Assembly: GCA_964518875.1 (NCBI GenBank)
Contig: CAZFHI010000004.1
Location: 1 to 64,000, forward strand
DNA length: 64,000 bases
Source of the DNA: DTU024 sp964518875
GTDB lineage: Bacteria > Bacillota > Clostridia > Christensenellales > Aristaeellaceae
Direction: 5' to 3'
Part shown: positions 51,955 through 61,155 of the stretch, piece by piece
Layout: each line of letters begins with the position of its first letter
Position numbering within the stretch: the stretch's first letter is position 1
The notes under the pieces: model-generated
What the model was told of the DNA's origin: nothing
The model's input: only the letters and a program-made list of their open reading frames with translations
Databases searched by the model: none
Program-made: the position numbers and the translations under genes

Positions 51955-53460
51955 ATGAAAAAGAAAATATTAACCGTATGCCTGACTTTTTGCTTTGTAA
52001 TATGCTCGTTTTATAGCGCGGCATCAGAAGAATATATTTTGGCGGGCTTTGATCCTGAGGATACATACCGAGACTGGGAAACAAACAGATTTTTCAGCCG
52101 TATGGAGGACAGGAGCGGCGTATACCTGAGCCTGAGGCAGTTTACAGATGAAAAAGAATGGCAACAAGAGCTTAAAAACTATGAAACTGAGGAAGAGCTG
52201 CCAGACGCGCTTTTTAAAGCGGAGCTTACTCCCGCGCAGACAATTGAGCTTTATGAAAACGGAGCCATAATAGACCTTAAGCCTTATTTAGCTGAAAATG
52301 CGCCGGCACTTTATAAACTGCTTAGTGAAAACTCGCGTTTCATGCAGGAAATAACGCTGCCTGACGGCGCGATAGCCGCGCTCCCGCATATAGATTTCCT
52401 GCCTATGCAAAACTGCCTTTGGGTGAATACGGAATGGCTTAAAAAGCTTGGCCTTGATATGCCTGATGATTTACAGTCCTTTGAAGAAATGCTTAAGGCG
52501 TTTCGCGACGGAGACCCGAACGGCAACGCTTCGGCAGACGAAATACCTCTTACTTTTATAGGCTCTTATGACCTTAAGTATTTAAGCCACGCTTTTGGAT
52601 TTATTGCGGATGACTTTAATATATATAATGAAAACGGTAAGGCTGTTTTTGCTCCTCAGCATGAAAACTTCCGCAGCTTTATTACATGGCTAAACAAGCT
52701 CTACAAAGAAAAGCTTATAGATAACGATGGCTTTACACAATCCGATATGCTGCGCAGGGTTACAGACGCTAAATCCTTAAACAAATACGGTGTAGTTATA
52801 ACGCCTATTATTTCCCAGGTGCTTCCTAATGAATGGAGCAGCTCATATTCTGTAATGCCGCCTCTTAAATACAACGGCAGACAGATTTACAGAGAGCTTG
52901 CTTCTCCAATTACTACCGGAACATTCGCTATCACATCAAAATGCAAGGATCCTGAAGGGCTTTTGCAGTGGGTAGATTACCTTTATACGCTGGATGGAGC
53001 CATACTTGCAAGCGAAGGCGTTAAAGATGAAGATTTCCTTGTAGATGGAGACGGCACATGGCGCAAAACCCAGGACGCTCAAACCTCTATGTTTTTATCA
53101 GATTATGTAATTGAGACAGGAGCGGTGCCGCCGGGCATTACATCAACAGAATTTCAAAAAAAATATTACGATGAAGACGTAATGCATTTAACAAGTCAAA
53201 TGGAGCTGATAAACCAGTACTCAGTTGAAGCTTTTCCTACAATGCCTCTTAATTTTTCTCAGGAACAGGAAATAATACCGCTGCAGCAATCGATAGGCAG
53301 GGCGGTGGATGAGCAAATAGCACGCTGGGTCATTGGAGAAACTCCTATTGACGATGAAAGCTTTGAAGAATTTTATAATACCCTGCAGGAATCAGGGCTT
53401 GAGTGCTTTATGAACTTCTGGCAGGAAAGGTTAGATGAAAGGGAGAAACTGTTTAAGTGA
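51955..53460 (+). CDS. extracellular solute-binding protein, no permease adjacent
   Basis: This 501-residue protein has a signal peptide (1-24, ending AASEEY) and a family 1 binding-protein fold: ETEEELPDALFKAELTPAQTIELYENGAIIDLKPYL and TGTFAITSKCKDPEGLLQWVDYLYT. It is unusually long for the family. It begins after GAGGAG, two bases behind the surface protein, and its stop is overlapped by the galactokinase-like gene. No permease or ATPase is nearby, so it may not be part of a transporter. Confidence 0.85.
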   Translation: MKKKILTVCLTFCFVICSFYSAASEEYILAGFDPEDTYRDWETNRFFSRMEDRSGVYLSLRQFTDEKEWQQELKNYETEEELPDALFKAELTPAQTIELYENGAIIDLKPYLAENAPALYKLLSENSRFMQEITLPDGAIAALPHIDFLPMQNCLWVNTEWLKKLGLDMPDDLQSFEEMLKAFRDGDPNGNASADEIPLTFIGSYDLKYLSHAFGFIADDFNIYNENGKAVFAPQHENFRSFITWLNKLYKEKLIDNDGFTQSDMLRRVTDAKSLNKYGVVITPIISQVLPNEWSSSYSVMPPLKYNGRQIYRELASPITTGTFAITSKCKDPEGLLQWVDYLYTLDGAILASEGVKDEDFLVDGDGTWRKTQDAQTSMFLSDYVIETGAVPPGITSTEFQKKYYDEDVMHLTSQMELINQYSVEAFPTMPLNFSQEQEIIPLQQSIGRAVDEQIARWVIGETPIDDESFEEFYNTLQESGLECFMNFWQERLDEREKLFK

Positions 53461-54734
53461 GATATGAAGAATTAAAACAAATGCTTGCAAGGGAAGAAGC
53501 CTTTGCGGTATTTAAAAGACTTTACGGAATAAAAGAAGGCTTTGAAAGACAAACTGAGCGTTACACAAAACTTATAAATCGCCACGAGGAGCTTTACAAC
53601 AACGAAAATTCTTTATGCATAATAAGCTCTCCAGGCCGCAGCGAAATTATAGGAAACCATACGGACCACAACAGGGGCTGCGTATTAGCCGCCGCTATAA
53701 ATGTTGACACCCTAGCAGCGGTGTCTAAAAGAAAAGATAATATTGTAAATATAAGCTCCGAAGGGTACGAGCCTGTAAAGCTGAATCTTAACAAATTAGA
53801 ACCTTTTGATAACGAAGCCGGCACAAGCGCCGCGCTTGTACGCGGCATAGCCGCGCGCATGCAGGAGCTTGGCTATAAAATAGGAGGGTTTGACGCTGCG
53901 GTTACTTCCGAGGTATTGTCAGGAAGCGGCATATCCTCCTCTGCGGCGTTTGAAGTAATGTGCGTTGCCGTGCTGGACAAGCTTTACAACGGCTTTACTA
54001 TTCCGGCAATACAAAAAGCCAAAATATCCCAGTACGCTGAAAACAACTATTTTATGAAGCCAAGCGGGCTTATGGATCAGATGGCGTCTTCTGTAGGCGG
54101 GCTTGTAGCAATCGACTTTGAAAATGACGAGCCGCTTGTTACGCCAATTTCATATTCATTTGCGGATAAAGGCTATGCGCTTGCAATAGTTGCGCCGGGC
54201 GGCAGCCACGACGACCTTACCAATGAATATGCCGCGATACCTAAGGATATGTTTTCCGTCGCTTCTTATTTTAATAAAGACTGTCTGCGCAAAGTAAGCA
54301 AAGAACAGGTGCTTAATTCCGTAAGCGAATTGCGCAATTTTGCGGGCGACAGGGCTATACTCCGCAGCCTTCATTTCTTTAATGAAAATGAGCGCGTTAT
54401 TAAGGCGGTAAACGCCCTTAAAGCAGATGATATAGACACGTTTATTAAAGCTCTTAACGCTTCAGGTCTTTCAAGCGAAACGCTGCTTCAAAATGTTTCA
54501 GTTGCAGGCAGTGAAAGCCAGCCTTTGGCGCTTTCTCAAGCCATAGCGTCGGAAATATTGGAAGGCGCAGGGGCAAACAGAGTTCATGGAGGAGGCTTTG
54601 CCGGCACTACGCTGCATGTTGTGCCGGAAGAGAAAAAAGAAGCTTTCAATAAAGAAATGGAATCCGCTTTTGGAAAAGGCGCCTGCCGCTTTATAGACGT
54701 GCGTCCGGACGGCGCCTGCGTAGCCTTTGAATAA
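53457..54734 (+). CDS. galactokinase-like GHMP kinase
   Basis: This 425-residue GHMP-fold kinase has the three motifs: the substrate site PGRSEIIGNHTDHNRG (residues 59-74), the ATP site VLSGSGISSSAAFE, and C-terminal GGGFAGTTLHVV. In canonical galactokinase the first motif reads GRxNxIGEHxDY; here Glu is Asn and Tyr is His, residues that contact the sugar, so substrate may differ. GTG start overlaps the binding-protein stop by four bases. A terminator follows. A carbohydrate kinase is certain; galactose as substrate is a guess. Confidence 0.85.
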   Translation: MRYEELKQMLAREEAFAVFKRLYGIKEGFERQTERYTKLINRHEELYNNENSLCIISSPGRSEIIGNHTDHNRGCVLAAAINVDTLAAVSKRKDNIVNISSEGYEPVKLNLNKLEPFDNEAGTSAALVRGIAARMQELGYKIGGFDAAVTSEVLSGSGISSSAAFEVMCVAVLDKLYNGFTIPAIQKAKISQYAENNYFMKPSGLMDQMASSVGGLVAIDFENDEPLVTPISYSFADKGYALAIVAPGGSHDDLTNEYAAIPKDMFSVASYFNKDCLRKVSKEQVLNSVSELRNFAGDRAILRSLHFFNENERVIKAVNALKADDIDTFIKALNASGLSSETLLQNVSVAGSESQPLALSQAIASEILEGAGANRVHGGGFAGTTLHVVPEEKKEAFNKEMESAFGKGACRFIDVRPDGACVAFE

Positions 54735-54745
54735 TTAAACAAGCT

Positions 54746-54773
54746 ATCCGCTGTCTTTAGACAGCGGATTTTT
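54746..54773 (+). terminator. terminator of the galactokinase-like gene
   Basis: Perfect 10-base arms ATCCGCTGTC / GACAGCGGAT with loop TTTA are followed by TTTTTG. Confidence 0.92.
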
Positions 54774-54881
54774 GATTTTAAAAAGCTTCAAAGAATTATA
54801 TCGGATTTTTATTATTGCTTATTATCAAGATTATGCGTTGGATTTGTTCTATGCGCGATAAGTCTAAGTATAATCTGTAAT

Positions 54882-56339
54882 TTATTTTAAAATATTATTA
54901 TCTAAAAACTTCAAATTATTTAGTTTGTCATTTGAAATATAGTGCAGAAATACGCCGTCTATGCTTACGGCTGAGTGAAGAGGATCAAAAGGATAAAATT
55001 CAATTGCTCTTTCTCCGCCCTCATATTTAAGCGTTATGGAAAAAGAAGCTTTTTCCGCGGATTTATTGAAGTTATCCGGCAGACGTCCGTCGATTTGCAG
55101 CTTCGTAAGTTCTGTGTAATTAGTAATAAACGCCTGCTCATCATATTCAGAGCCGTTTTTAAAAACTGACAAATTATATACTGTGTTGCCGTATTCATCT
55201 TTTTCTATTTCGTTGTTCTTAAGCACGCTTTCGGTAAAAACAAGGCTGTATGCTGCAATATTATCGCCTTTAATAAAAGTTAAACTTTCTAGGCGGTCTA
55301 TGGATATATTTACAGGGCTTGTAAGGAGCATGTCTTTTACTTTAATGTCAAGAAGAAAACCCATAGAAAGGGAGGTTGCTTTATAGATATTGTTTTCATA
55401 TAAGCAATAAAAACCTATGCCTTCTATTGAGCTGCCTATGCTGATTTTTATTTGATGCTTTGGTACGTTTGCTTTTTTACCGTCGGGAGAATATACAAAG
55501 CTGTCTGCAATATCAAATGTTATAATTGCTTCAGGCGTATCTAAACCGTATTCTTTAATATTCTGCTCGCTTTTTGGCGCTTCATACGCGGCAAGACGCA
55601 TTTTTTCTATTTTTTTAGCCAGCTGTTCGCCGCTTAACTTGCTTAGCGGGTATTCTACGGGACTTTCAAAGCCCCAAAGGTCCTCATGCCTTGTAATTAT
55701 AATTTCTTTTCCTTTTCCGCTTATTGTGATCTTATCTACCAAATCTGAAGAAAAATTAATTTCCGGCACTGGATACAGCTCTTTTAGCGTGAAATTATAT
55801 ATATCAGTATAATTTATTTTTGTGGCATATAGCGTGTTTTCGTGTTGCGCGTAAATATACCAAAACGGGTTTTCAGCGTTTATTTTATCCCCAAAAACAA
55901 AAACGTAGTTTTTATCTTGATTCAGCTTGATTTTTACCATAAGTGAATCATTACTTATGCCAAATTCATTTAGTTTTTCATCGGAAAAATTTTCGCCTAT
56001 TTTATAATGCGCTTCCCAAAAACACGCAGTATCAAAAATAGAATAAACCATGTCTTCATCAAGCAAAAAATCCTGCTCGTCTTTTATATAATATTTTTTA
56101 TCGCTTGTTTGTTCTATGCTATATTCCTGTCCGTTTTCAGGCTTTATAGAAATACGGGAAATATCTTCTTTTTCAACGCTCAAAAGATTAAACACATTAT
56201 CAGCCGAAACGTCTGTTTTGTTTTGTTCAGGCTTAGACAATAATATAAACGTAATGGCTAAAGCAATGAGAAATAATATAATTATTGCCTTAGTCTTATT
56301 ATTAAGCCCCTTTTGCCGCTTTCTTCGCACAGGCTGCAT
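54882..56339 (-). CDS. DUF4340-domain membrane-anchored protein
   Basis: This 485-residue protein has one N-terminal membrane anchor (about 18-35) and a large extracytoplasmic region typical of DUF4340, including repeated beta-rich units such as ITISGKGKEIIITRHEDLWGFE. It shares the TAATG junction with the GldG-like gene upstream, so translation is coupled. DUF4340 proteins accompany GldG-type ABC systems in many bacteria. Its role there is unknown. Pattern-based call. Confidence 0.82.
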   Translation of the reverse strand: MQPVRRKRQKGLNNKTKAIIILFLIALAITFILLSKPEQNKTDVSADNVFNLLSVEKEDISRISIKPENGQEYSIEQTSDKKYYIKDEQDFLLDEDMVYSIFDTACFWEAHYKIGENFSDEKLNEFGISNDSLMVKIKLNQDKNYVFVFGDKINAENPFWYIYAQHENTLYATKINYTDIYNFTLKELYPVPEINFSSDLVDKITISGKGKEIIITRHEDLWGFESPVEYPLSKLSGEQLAKKIEKMRLAAYEAPKSEQNIKEYGLDTPEAIITFDIADSFVYSPDGKKANVPKHQIKISIGSSIEGIGFYCLYENNIYKATSLSMGFLLDIKVKDMLLTSPVNISIDRLESLTFIKGDNIAAYSLVFTESVLKNNEIEKDEYGNTVYNLSVFKNGSEYDEQAFITNYTELTKLQIDGRLPDNFNKSAEKASFSITLKYEGGERAIEFYPFDPLHSAVSIDGVFLHYISNDKLNNLKFLDNNILK

Positions 56340-57769
56340 TATAGTTTTCTTCTCCTTAAAAGCACCGCTGCGCCTACAGCCGCGATTATTACAGGCGGTA
56401 GCAAAATCATAGCTACCGGAAAAACAACGCTCTTAAATTCCATTGGTTTCCTGAATGCTGTTTTTGGCTTAATCTCTATTGTGGAAGGATTTTCGCGGTA
56501 AATACCTTGTACGGCTGAAAGCAGAAATTCACTGCTGTAAGAATTTGCGTAAAGCCATTCGTCTATAAATGCAGAAGAGTTTCCGCTTATAAAGGCTTTT
56601 GAGCGTTCTCCTGTTTCGCCGGCTCTATCTGAAAGCACTGCTAAGGTATATGTGCCGCTGTTCTGATCATAATTATCTTCAAGCGTCCCGTTATCTGCCA
56701 CCTGCTTTATAAAAGCCTTTCCGCTTACAAGCAGGGGAGTAACAGATAAGCTGCCGCTGCTTTGCGTAGAAAAAGCTCTTGAACCGGCGAAAATAAGCCT
56801 GTCCTGAGAAAGTGCTATAAGTTCTGTTGTTATCTCGCTCTGCTGCATGTATGGCATAAGATATAGCGGGTTTTCGTAATAGGAAGCTCTGTCATTAGGA
56901 TCGGCAGAAACAATTCCAGGCAGTATTTCTACGCCATAGTACCTTAAAAGCGCGTTAAAATTAGGCATGTTATAAGGGTCGTTATAATCTGTTGTAATAA
57001 ATAAAGAACCGCCCCTTGATGAAAAATCTGTAATACTTTTTAGCTCTGCGTCTGAAAAATCCTTCATGGGAGAAAGGATCATAAGCAAACCGTCTTCAGG
57101 AACGTAAGACTTTTCAAGCAGATCAAGCTCTTCAACAGCGTAGTTATTGTCTTTTAAAAAGTCTATAAGCGGCAGGGAATCGCCTGCGCTTATTTCTCCA
57201 TGGCCTTTGAGTATATATATAGTTGGAAGCTTGTCGCCTGATACATACGCTATGGCTTTCGTAAGGCTGCTTTCATACGTTGCGCCGTCGACAACAAAAC
57301 TGCCTGTTTCGGCGTCAAAAGACTTTGAAACGTAGTCCTGCGTATTTATTATCCTTGTTCTGTCGTTAAACTCGCTATGCACTATAAGACAGTCTGAAGA
57401 TACGGCGCCGTCATAAAGGCTGTCGGAAACAGAGTGTATAAGCGCGGGGTTTTCAGCAAGATTTTCGATGGAAAAAGTAAAGTTAGGGCTTTTAGCGGCA
57501 TAGCGTTCTAAAAGCGTTATCAAATTATAGTCTTCTTCTCCGGGAGTAAACAATGCGTATACTTTAACAGGGTGCTCTAAACTTTCAAGCACTTCCTCAG
57601 TAACCGATGAATAGCTTGTAATATTATTAAATGAAAAGTCTTTTTTTAATGCGTATTTTTTTTCCATGCTTTGAGATGCCGCTGTAAGCAGAGCAAAAGC
57701 AGCGATCAATATTAAAACTACGGTTATATTATAGATGTTTTTTTTGGTTTTTTTATCAAACGCTTTCAT
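56339..57769 (-). CDS. GldG-like ABC-associated protein
   Basis: This 476-residue protein has an N-terminal membrane segment (about 13-31) and a C-terminal one (about 447-469) flanking a large outer domain with a GldG/PF09822 pattern (KLPTIYILKGHGEIS, GLLMILSPMKDFSDAELKSI, GGSLFITTDYNDP). It follows the permease gene after one base and overlaps the DUF4340 gene by one base. The pairing with an ATPase and a permease matches Gld-type ABC systems, which take part in gliding in Bacteroidota but occur widely in non-gliders. Confidence 0.84.
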   Translation of the reverse strand: MKAFDKKTKKNIYNITVVLILIAAFALLTAASQSMEKKYALKKDFSFNNITSYSSVTEEVLESLEHPVKVYALFTPGEEDYNLITLLERYAAKSPNFTFSIENLAENPALIHSVSDSLYDGAVSSDCLIVHSEFNDRTRIINTQDYVSKSFDAETGSFVVDGATYESSLTKAIAYVSGDKLPTIYILKGHGEISAGDSLPLIDFLKDNNYAVEELDLLEKSYVPEDGLLMILSPMKDFSDAELKSITDFSSRGGSLFITTDYNDPYNMPNFNALLRYYGVEILPGIVSADPNDRASYYENPLYLMPYMQQSEITTELIALSQDRLIFAGSRAFSTQSSGSLSVTPLLVSGKAFIKQVADNGTLEDNYDQNSGTYTLAVLSDRAGETGERSKAFISGNSSAFIDEWLYANSYSSEFLLSAVQGIYRENPSTIEIKPKTAFRKPMEFKSVVFPVAMILLPPVIIAAVGAAVLLRRRKL

Positions 57770-57770
57770 G

Positions 57771-58475
57771 CTAATCTGCGCTCCTGTTTTTTAAGGCCAT
57801 ATTTGTAAACGCTATATTTAAAACGGTAAACAATAAAAAATACAGAACAGAGGCAAAGCTTAGCTGCCCATAGAGAAAAGGGTTGAAATGCTTTTCTATA
57901 TCAAACAGGCCAACAACATATGAAAGCGCCGGCAGCGCAATGCTGCTTGCAAAAAGACCTGAAAAACGGAGCAATAGATTAACTCCCAGTGACAGCGCAA
58001 AAGCCGTTGCAGCGCTTTTAGCAAACGACGATATAAACATGTCTACAGCTATTAAAGCGGCGCCATATAGAAAAAGGCCAAGAAATCCAGTAAGCGTTTC
58101 AAGAATATAAAGCGAACCGAATAACGCTACTGTTAAAGGGTATATGCCGCCCAGCAAAAGCGCTATAAGCATTAAACTTAGAGCCGCTAAATATTTAGCG
58201 TATATAATCTGTTCTGTGCTTACAGGGGAATAAAGCAGCAGCAGATTTGTGCCGTTCTTTCTTTCCTCCGTTATAAGCCTCATAGTAAGCGCAGGAATGA
58301 TTAAAATCCATATATAAGCGGTCATGGTATAAAGAGGGCTTAAATCAGAATATCTTGTTAAAATATTGCCGAAATAAAAAAGCAGCCCTGTGAGAAAAGA
58401 AAAGGTAAACAGGAAAACATAACCGTTTCCGGTTAAAAAAAAGCTTTTAATTTCCTTTTTATAAATCGTTATCAT
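57771..58475 (-). CDS. ABC-2-type permease of the Gld-like system
   Basis: This 234-residue protein has six predicted helices and the ABC-2 profile: IYKKEIKSFFLTGNGYVF, then RLITEERKNGTNLLLLYSPVSTEQIIYAKY. It overlaps the ATPase stop by four bases (ATGA) and is followed after one base by the GldG-like gene. It forms the exporter with that ATPase. Substrate unknown. Confidence 0.87.
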   Translation of the reverse strand: MITIYKKEIKSFFLTGNGYVFLFTFSFLTGLLFYFGNILTRYSDLSPLYTMTAYIWILIIPALTMRLITEERKNGTNLLLLYSPVSTEQIIYAKYLAALSLMLIALLLGGIYPLTVALFGSLYILETLTGFLGLFLYGAALIAVDMFISSFAKSAATAFALSLGVNLLLRFSGLFASSIALPALSYVVGLFDIEKHFNPFLYGQLSFASVLYFLLFTVLNIAFTNMALKNRSAD

Positions 58476-59401
58476 GTCGTCATGCCGCCCTGCTTAATGG
58501 TATCTACGTACAGGCTTTCAAGCGTATTTTCTGCCTTCTGCAACCTTAGTATGGGAATCTGTTTTCCGGAAGCCAGCTTAAAAAGCTCCTTTGGAAAGCT
58601 TTCCGGGTCTATGGTTTCCACTAAAACGTCCGTGCGATCAGGGCTTTTTCCTGAAGAATATATTTTTGAAACAGAAGGCAGCAGGCGCAAATAAGCCATT
58701 GTTTTATTTTTAGGGGCGTCAAGGCTTACCATGAAACCGCTTTGCGAGCTTTCGCTTACGCTTTGATCCGTCATTATTTTACCCTGGCCAAGTATAATAA
58801 CCCTTTCGCATGTCGACTGGATAACGCTTAATATGTGCGAAGATAATATAACTATATGTTGTTTTGAAAGCATACGCAGGGTCTTTTTAAATGCAACGAT
58901 CTGCTTAGGATCCATACCGTTTGTAGGTTCGTCAAGAAGTATAACCTTAGGCAAAGCGCATAATGCTGCAGCAAAGCCGACGCGCTGTTTAAACCCATGG
59001 CTGAGGTTAGATATTTTCCTTGCAGCTGCGCTTTCTAACTGTGTGATAAAAAGCACTTCTTCGAGGTGGCTTTTTGTCTGAGATTTTATTACGCCTTTTA
59101 AGCTTATGCAAAAACTCAAGTACTCTGAAACTGTCATTTCAGGGTACAGAGGCGGCCTCTCCGGCAAAAAACCTATGTTGTGCTTAGCTTCTTTTGGATT
59201 TTTTTCCATAGAAATATTTTCTATAAAAACCTTGCCGCTGTCAGGCTCAAGGCAGCCCGCTATAATTTTAAGCAGCGTGGATTTGCCCGCCCCGTTTTCA
59301 CCGAGCAGGCCGACAGCCTGGTTTTCGCATACACAAAAGGAAACATCTTCAAGCGCGCGGCGCTTGCCATAATATTTGCTTATATTTTTAAGCTCCAGCA
59401 T
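58472..59401 (-). CDS. ABC transporter ATP-binding protein of the Gld-like system
   Basis: This 309-residue ATPase has Walker A GENGAGKST near 35-43, signature LSHGFKQR (Gln-poor SHG version), and Walker B VILLDEPTNGMDP. It starts MLELKNISKYYGKRRAL at 59401 after GGAAGGAG; the longer frame to 59521 has no ribosome site. It drives the four-gene operon ATPase - permease - GldG-like - DUF4340, all tightly spaced. Confidence 0.9.
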   Translation of the reverse strand: MLELKNISKYYGKRRALEDVSFCVCENQAVGLLGENGAGKSTLLKIIAGCLEPDSGKVFIENISMEKNPKEAKHNIGFLPERPPLYPEMTVSEYLSFCISLKGVIKSQTKSHLEEVLFITQLESAAARKISNLSHGFKQRVGFAAALCALPKVILLDEPTNGMDPKQIVAFKKTLRMLSKQHIVILSSHILSVIQSTCERVIILGQGKIMTDQSVSESSQSGFMVSLDAPKNKTMAYLRLLPSVSKIYSSGKSPDRTDVLVETIDPESFPKELFKLASGKQIPILRLQKAENTLESLYVDTIKQGGMTT

Positions 59402-59650
59402 TGCTTCTCCTTCCTGTGCATTACACGATGAATTATAACAGACAATATTCAATATTTGATGAACGATTTGTAAACGCCTTAATAAGCGGATTAAATATAA
59501 TGTAAAATACTTAATCTGCAAAATAAAAAGCGATTGAAGCTGTTATTTAAGCTTTGAAATCTAAAAATAACAGTCAATCGCAACTAAAATATAGCTTTGC
59601 AAGGATATGACTTTAATTTAACAAGCCTTATTTAAGCAAAATATGCGTTT

Positions 59651-60244
59651 TTATATTTGCTGTCTTGTCCAGAACTTTTCGAGCGGTTTATAGCTTACTA
59701 AAGCAATTAGAATTGAAAGCAGGGTTTCAGGCAGCATGTAGGAGCCGTTGTATACAATGGAATAGTACCAGCCGGACATGCCCTGATCGTTAGGCCAAAG
59801 CGCGTCCCATATGAACCATCCTGAAAAGAAGTGGCATACGAAGCGCATAAAATAGCTTACTATTATGCCCATTATTATAGCGGCAAGAGTATTTTTAATT
59901 TTTCCCTGGAACATATTGCCAAGCCCTAAAACGCTGAACGCTATTACATAGTCAAGCAGTATGATGGCTATAGCGTAAATTGCATTTGGAGCGTAGTTAA
60001 CGTTGTTAAGCCCCATTAAAAGCTGTATCAAGGACAGCACAAAGCTTGAAAACATACCCCATTTTGTACCCCAGCGGAAGCTTATAAGTATAACTGGAAG
60101 CATACTGCCGAAGGTAACGCTTCCACCCATGAGCCACGGAGAGTGAACCGTTAAAAAAGGAAGCGATAGCACTATGGATAGCGCTAAGAGCAAGCTTGTT
60201 TCTACAAGCCTTGTTGTTTTTTTGTTGCTTTGAGTTTTTTGCAT
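59651..60244 (-). CDS. thiT: ECF thiamine transporter substrate-binding subunit ThiT
   Basis: This 197-residue protein has about six helices and the ThiT residues typical of thiamine S components: a W-rich segment GSVTFGSMLPVILISFRWGTKWG, LNNVNYAPNAIYAIAIILLDY and HFFSGWFIWDALWPNDQGMSGWYYSIVYNGSYMLPE. A TPP riboswitch precedes it and confirms the substrate class. Start after AAAAGGAG. The shared EcfAT module is not in the window. Confidence 0.94.
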   Translation of the reverse strand: MQKTQSNKKTTRLVETSLLLALSIVLSLPFLTVHSPWLMGGSVTFGSMLPVILISFRWGTKWGMFSSFVLSLIQLLMGLNNVNYAPNAIYAIAIILLDYVIAFSVLGLGNMFQGKIKNTLAAIIMGIIVSYFMRFVCHFFSGWFIWDALWPNDQGMSGWYYSIVYNGSYMLPETLLSILIALVSYKPLEKFWTRQQI

Positions 60245-60273
60245 TATTTTGTTCTCCTTTTCTTATTGGAAAG

Positions 60274-60300
60274 AAAAAAGCTTTGCGGAAAGCAAAGCTT
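60274..60300 (-). terminator. riboswitch expression-platform terminator
   Basis: On the minus strand AAGCTTTGC / GCAAAGCTT with a TTTCC loop is followed by a TTTTTTC run, between the TPP aptamer and thiT. TPP binding should favour it. Confidence 0.9.
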
Positions 60301-60314
60301 AAAATGTCTTTTCT

Positions 60315-60397
60315 TTCCTACGCCGGCATTATCCGGATCAGGTGTAAGGGTTCTAAGAATTTCTTAATCTCAGCCGAAAGATTCAGCACCCCTGCTT
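60315..60397 (-). promoter_or_regulatory. TPP riboswitch
   Basis: The minus strand reads the THI-box core: GGGGTGC, CTGAGA, ACCCTTAC, ACCTGATCCGG, ATAATGCCGGCGTAGG. With the terminator that follows, it turns off thiT when thiamine diphosphate is plentiful. Confidence 0.95.
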
Positions 60398-60411
60398 ATT
60401 GAAGCACATAC

Positions 60412-60439
60412 ATTATACAGCGCAATTTGGCATTGTCAA
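60412..60439 (-). promoter_or_regulatory. promoter of the TPP riboswitch-thiT transcript
   Basis: TTGACA (60434-60439), a 16-base spacer and TATAAT (60412-60417) on the minus strand. Confidence 0.82.
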
Positions 60440-60491
60440 GGTTTGAATGTTTGTGCGTGGTTATGGTAAAATACCCGGGGGAGGGATTTGT

Positions 60492-61145
60492 ATGCCTAAC
60501 ATCTTTTGGAAAAAACACTTAAAGGAAGTTCCAATGGACGCTGATGTAAACGCTCTGCTCGATATGGAACGCAAGGAGCCCGACCCTGTGTTCCGCCATA
60601 AACTGCTTATGCGCGCTAACGACATAAATCCGGACGACATAGCGGTGCAGAGAGCGATTTTAATGCTTGGGAAGCTATATGAAAAAAGCAATAAAGGCGT
60701 CGATTTTACTAAGATAAAATGCTATATATTACATGTTTTTGAACATCCGGAAAAACACAGCGAAGAAGATATAAAGGCTTGCGCAACGGAGCTTTTTAAC
60801 GACCCGCAGCTTTTGCTGTGCCTTCGCCTGGCAAACGACGGCAAGAAGTTTCTGGAAAAGTATCTGTTAGAAATATTCAGCGACTATATACGCGTATTTA
60901 TTGCGGGCGATTCAAGCAATGTTCCTTCAGTATTTGGAATAAGCCCGAAGCACAGTCTTGGCAGGTACGTTGCAAAGCCAATGGCGGATATAATTAGCAA
61001 CATGATGAGCTGCCCATACTTTACAAAGGAACAGCAGCAGCTTGCCGCAGGTCTTTTTTACCACAAATGCTTCCAGTTTTTGGGCGGGGAAGTAAAATGG
61101 CTTGATGAAAACCTTGGTACTGAAATACTGCGCCATTTAGAGTAA
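60492..61145 (+). CDS. hypothetical helical protein, family not recognised
   Basis: This 217-residue soluble protein starts MPNIFWKKHLKEVPMDADV and is mainly helical, with hints of repeat helices (VRQ-type NALLDMERKEPDPVFRHKLLMRAN; NDPQLLLCLRLANDGKKFLEKYLLEI). It has no signal peptide or membrane segment and few cysteines. RBS GGGGGAGGG precedes 60492; the frame extends upstream without a ribosome site. I do not recognise it. It is followed by an anchored protein and an ABC exporter. Confidence 0.7.
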   Translation: MPNIFWKKHLKEVPMDADVNALLDMERKEPDPVFRHKLLMRANDINPDDIAVQRAILMLGKLYEKSNKGVDFTKIKCYILHVFEHPEKHSEEDIKACATELFNDPQLLLCLRLANDGKKFLEKYLLEIFSDYIRVFIAGDSSNVPSVFGISPKHSLGRYVAKPMADIISNMMSCPYFTKEQQQLAAGLFYHKCFQFLGGEVKWLDENLGTEILRHLE

Positions 61146-61155
61146 ATTTTAAAAC

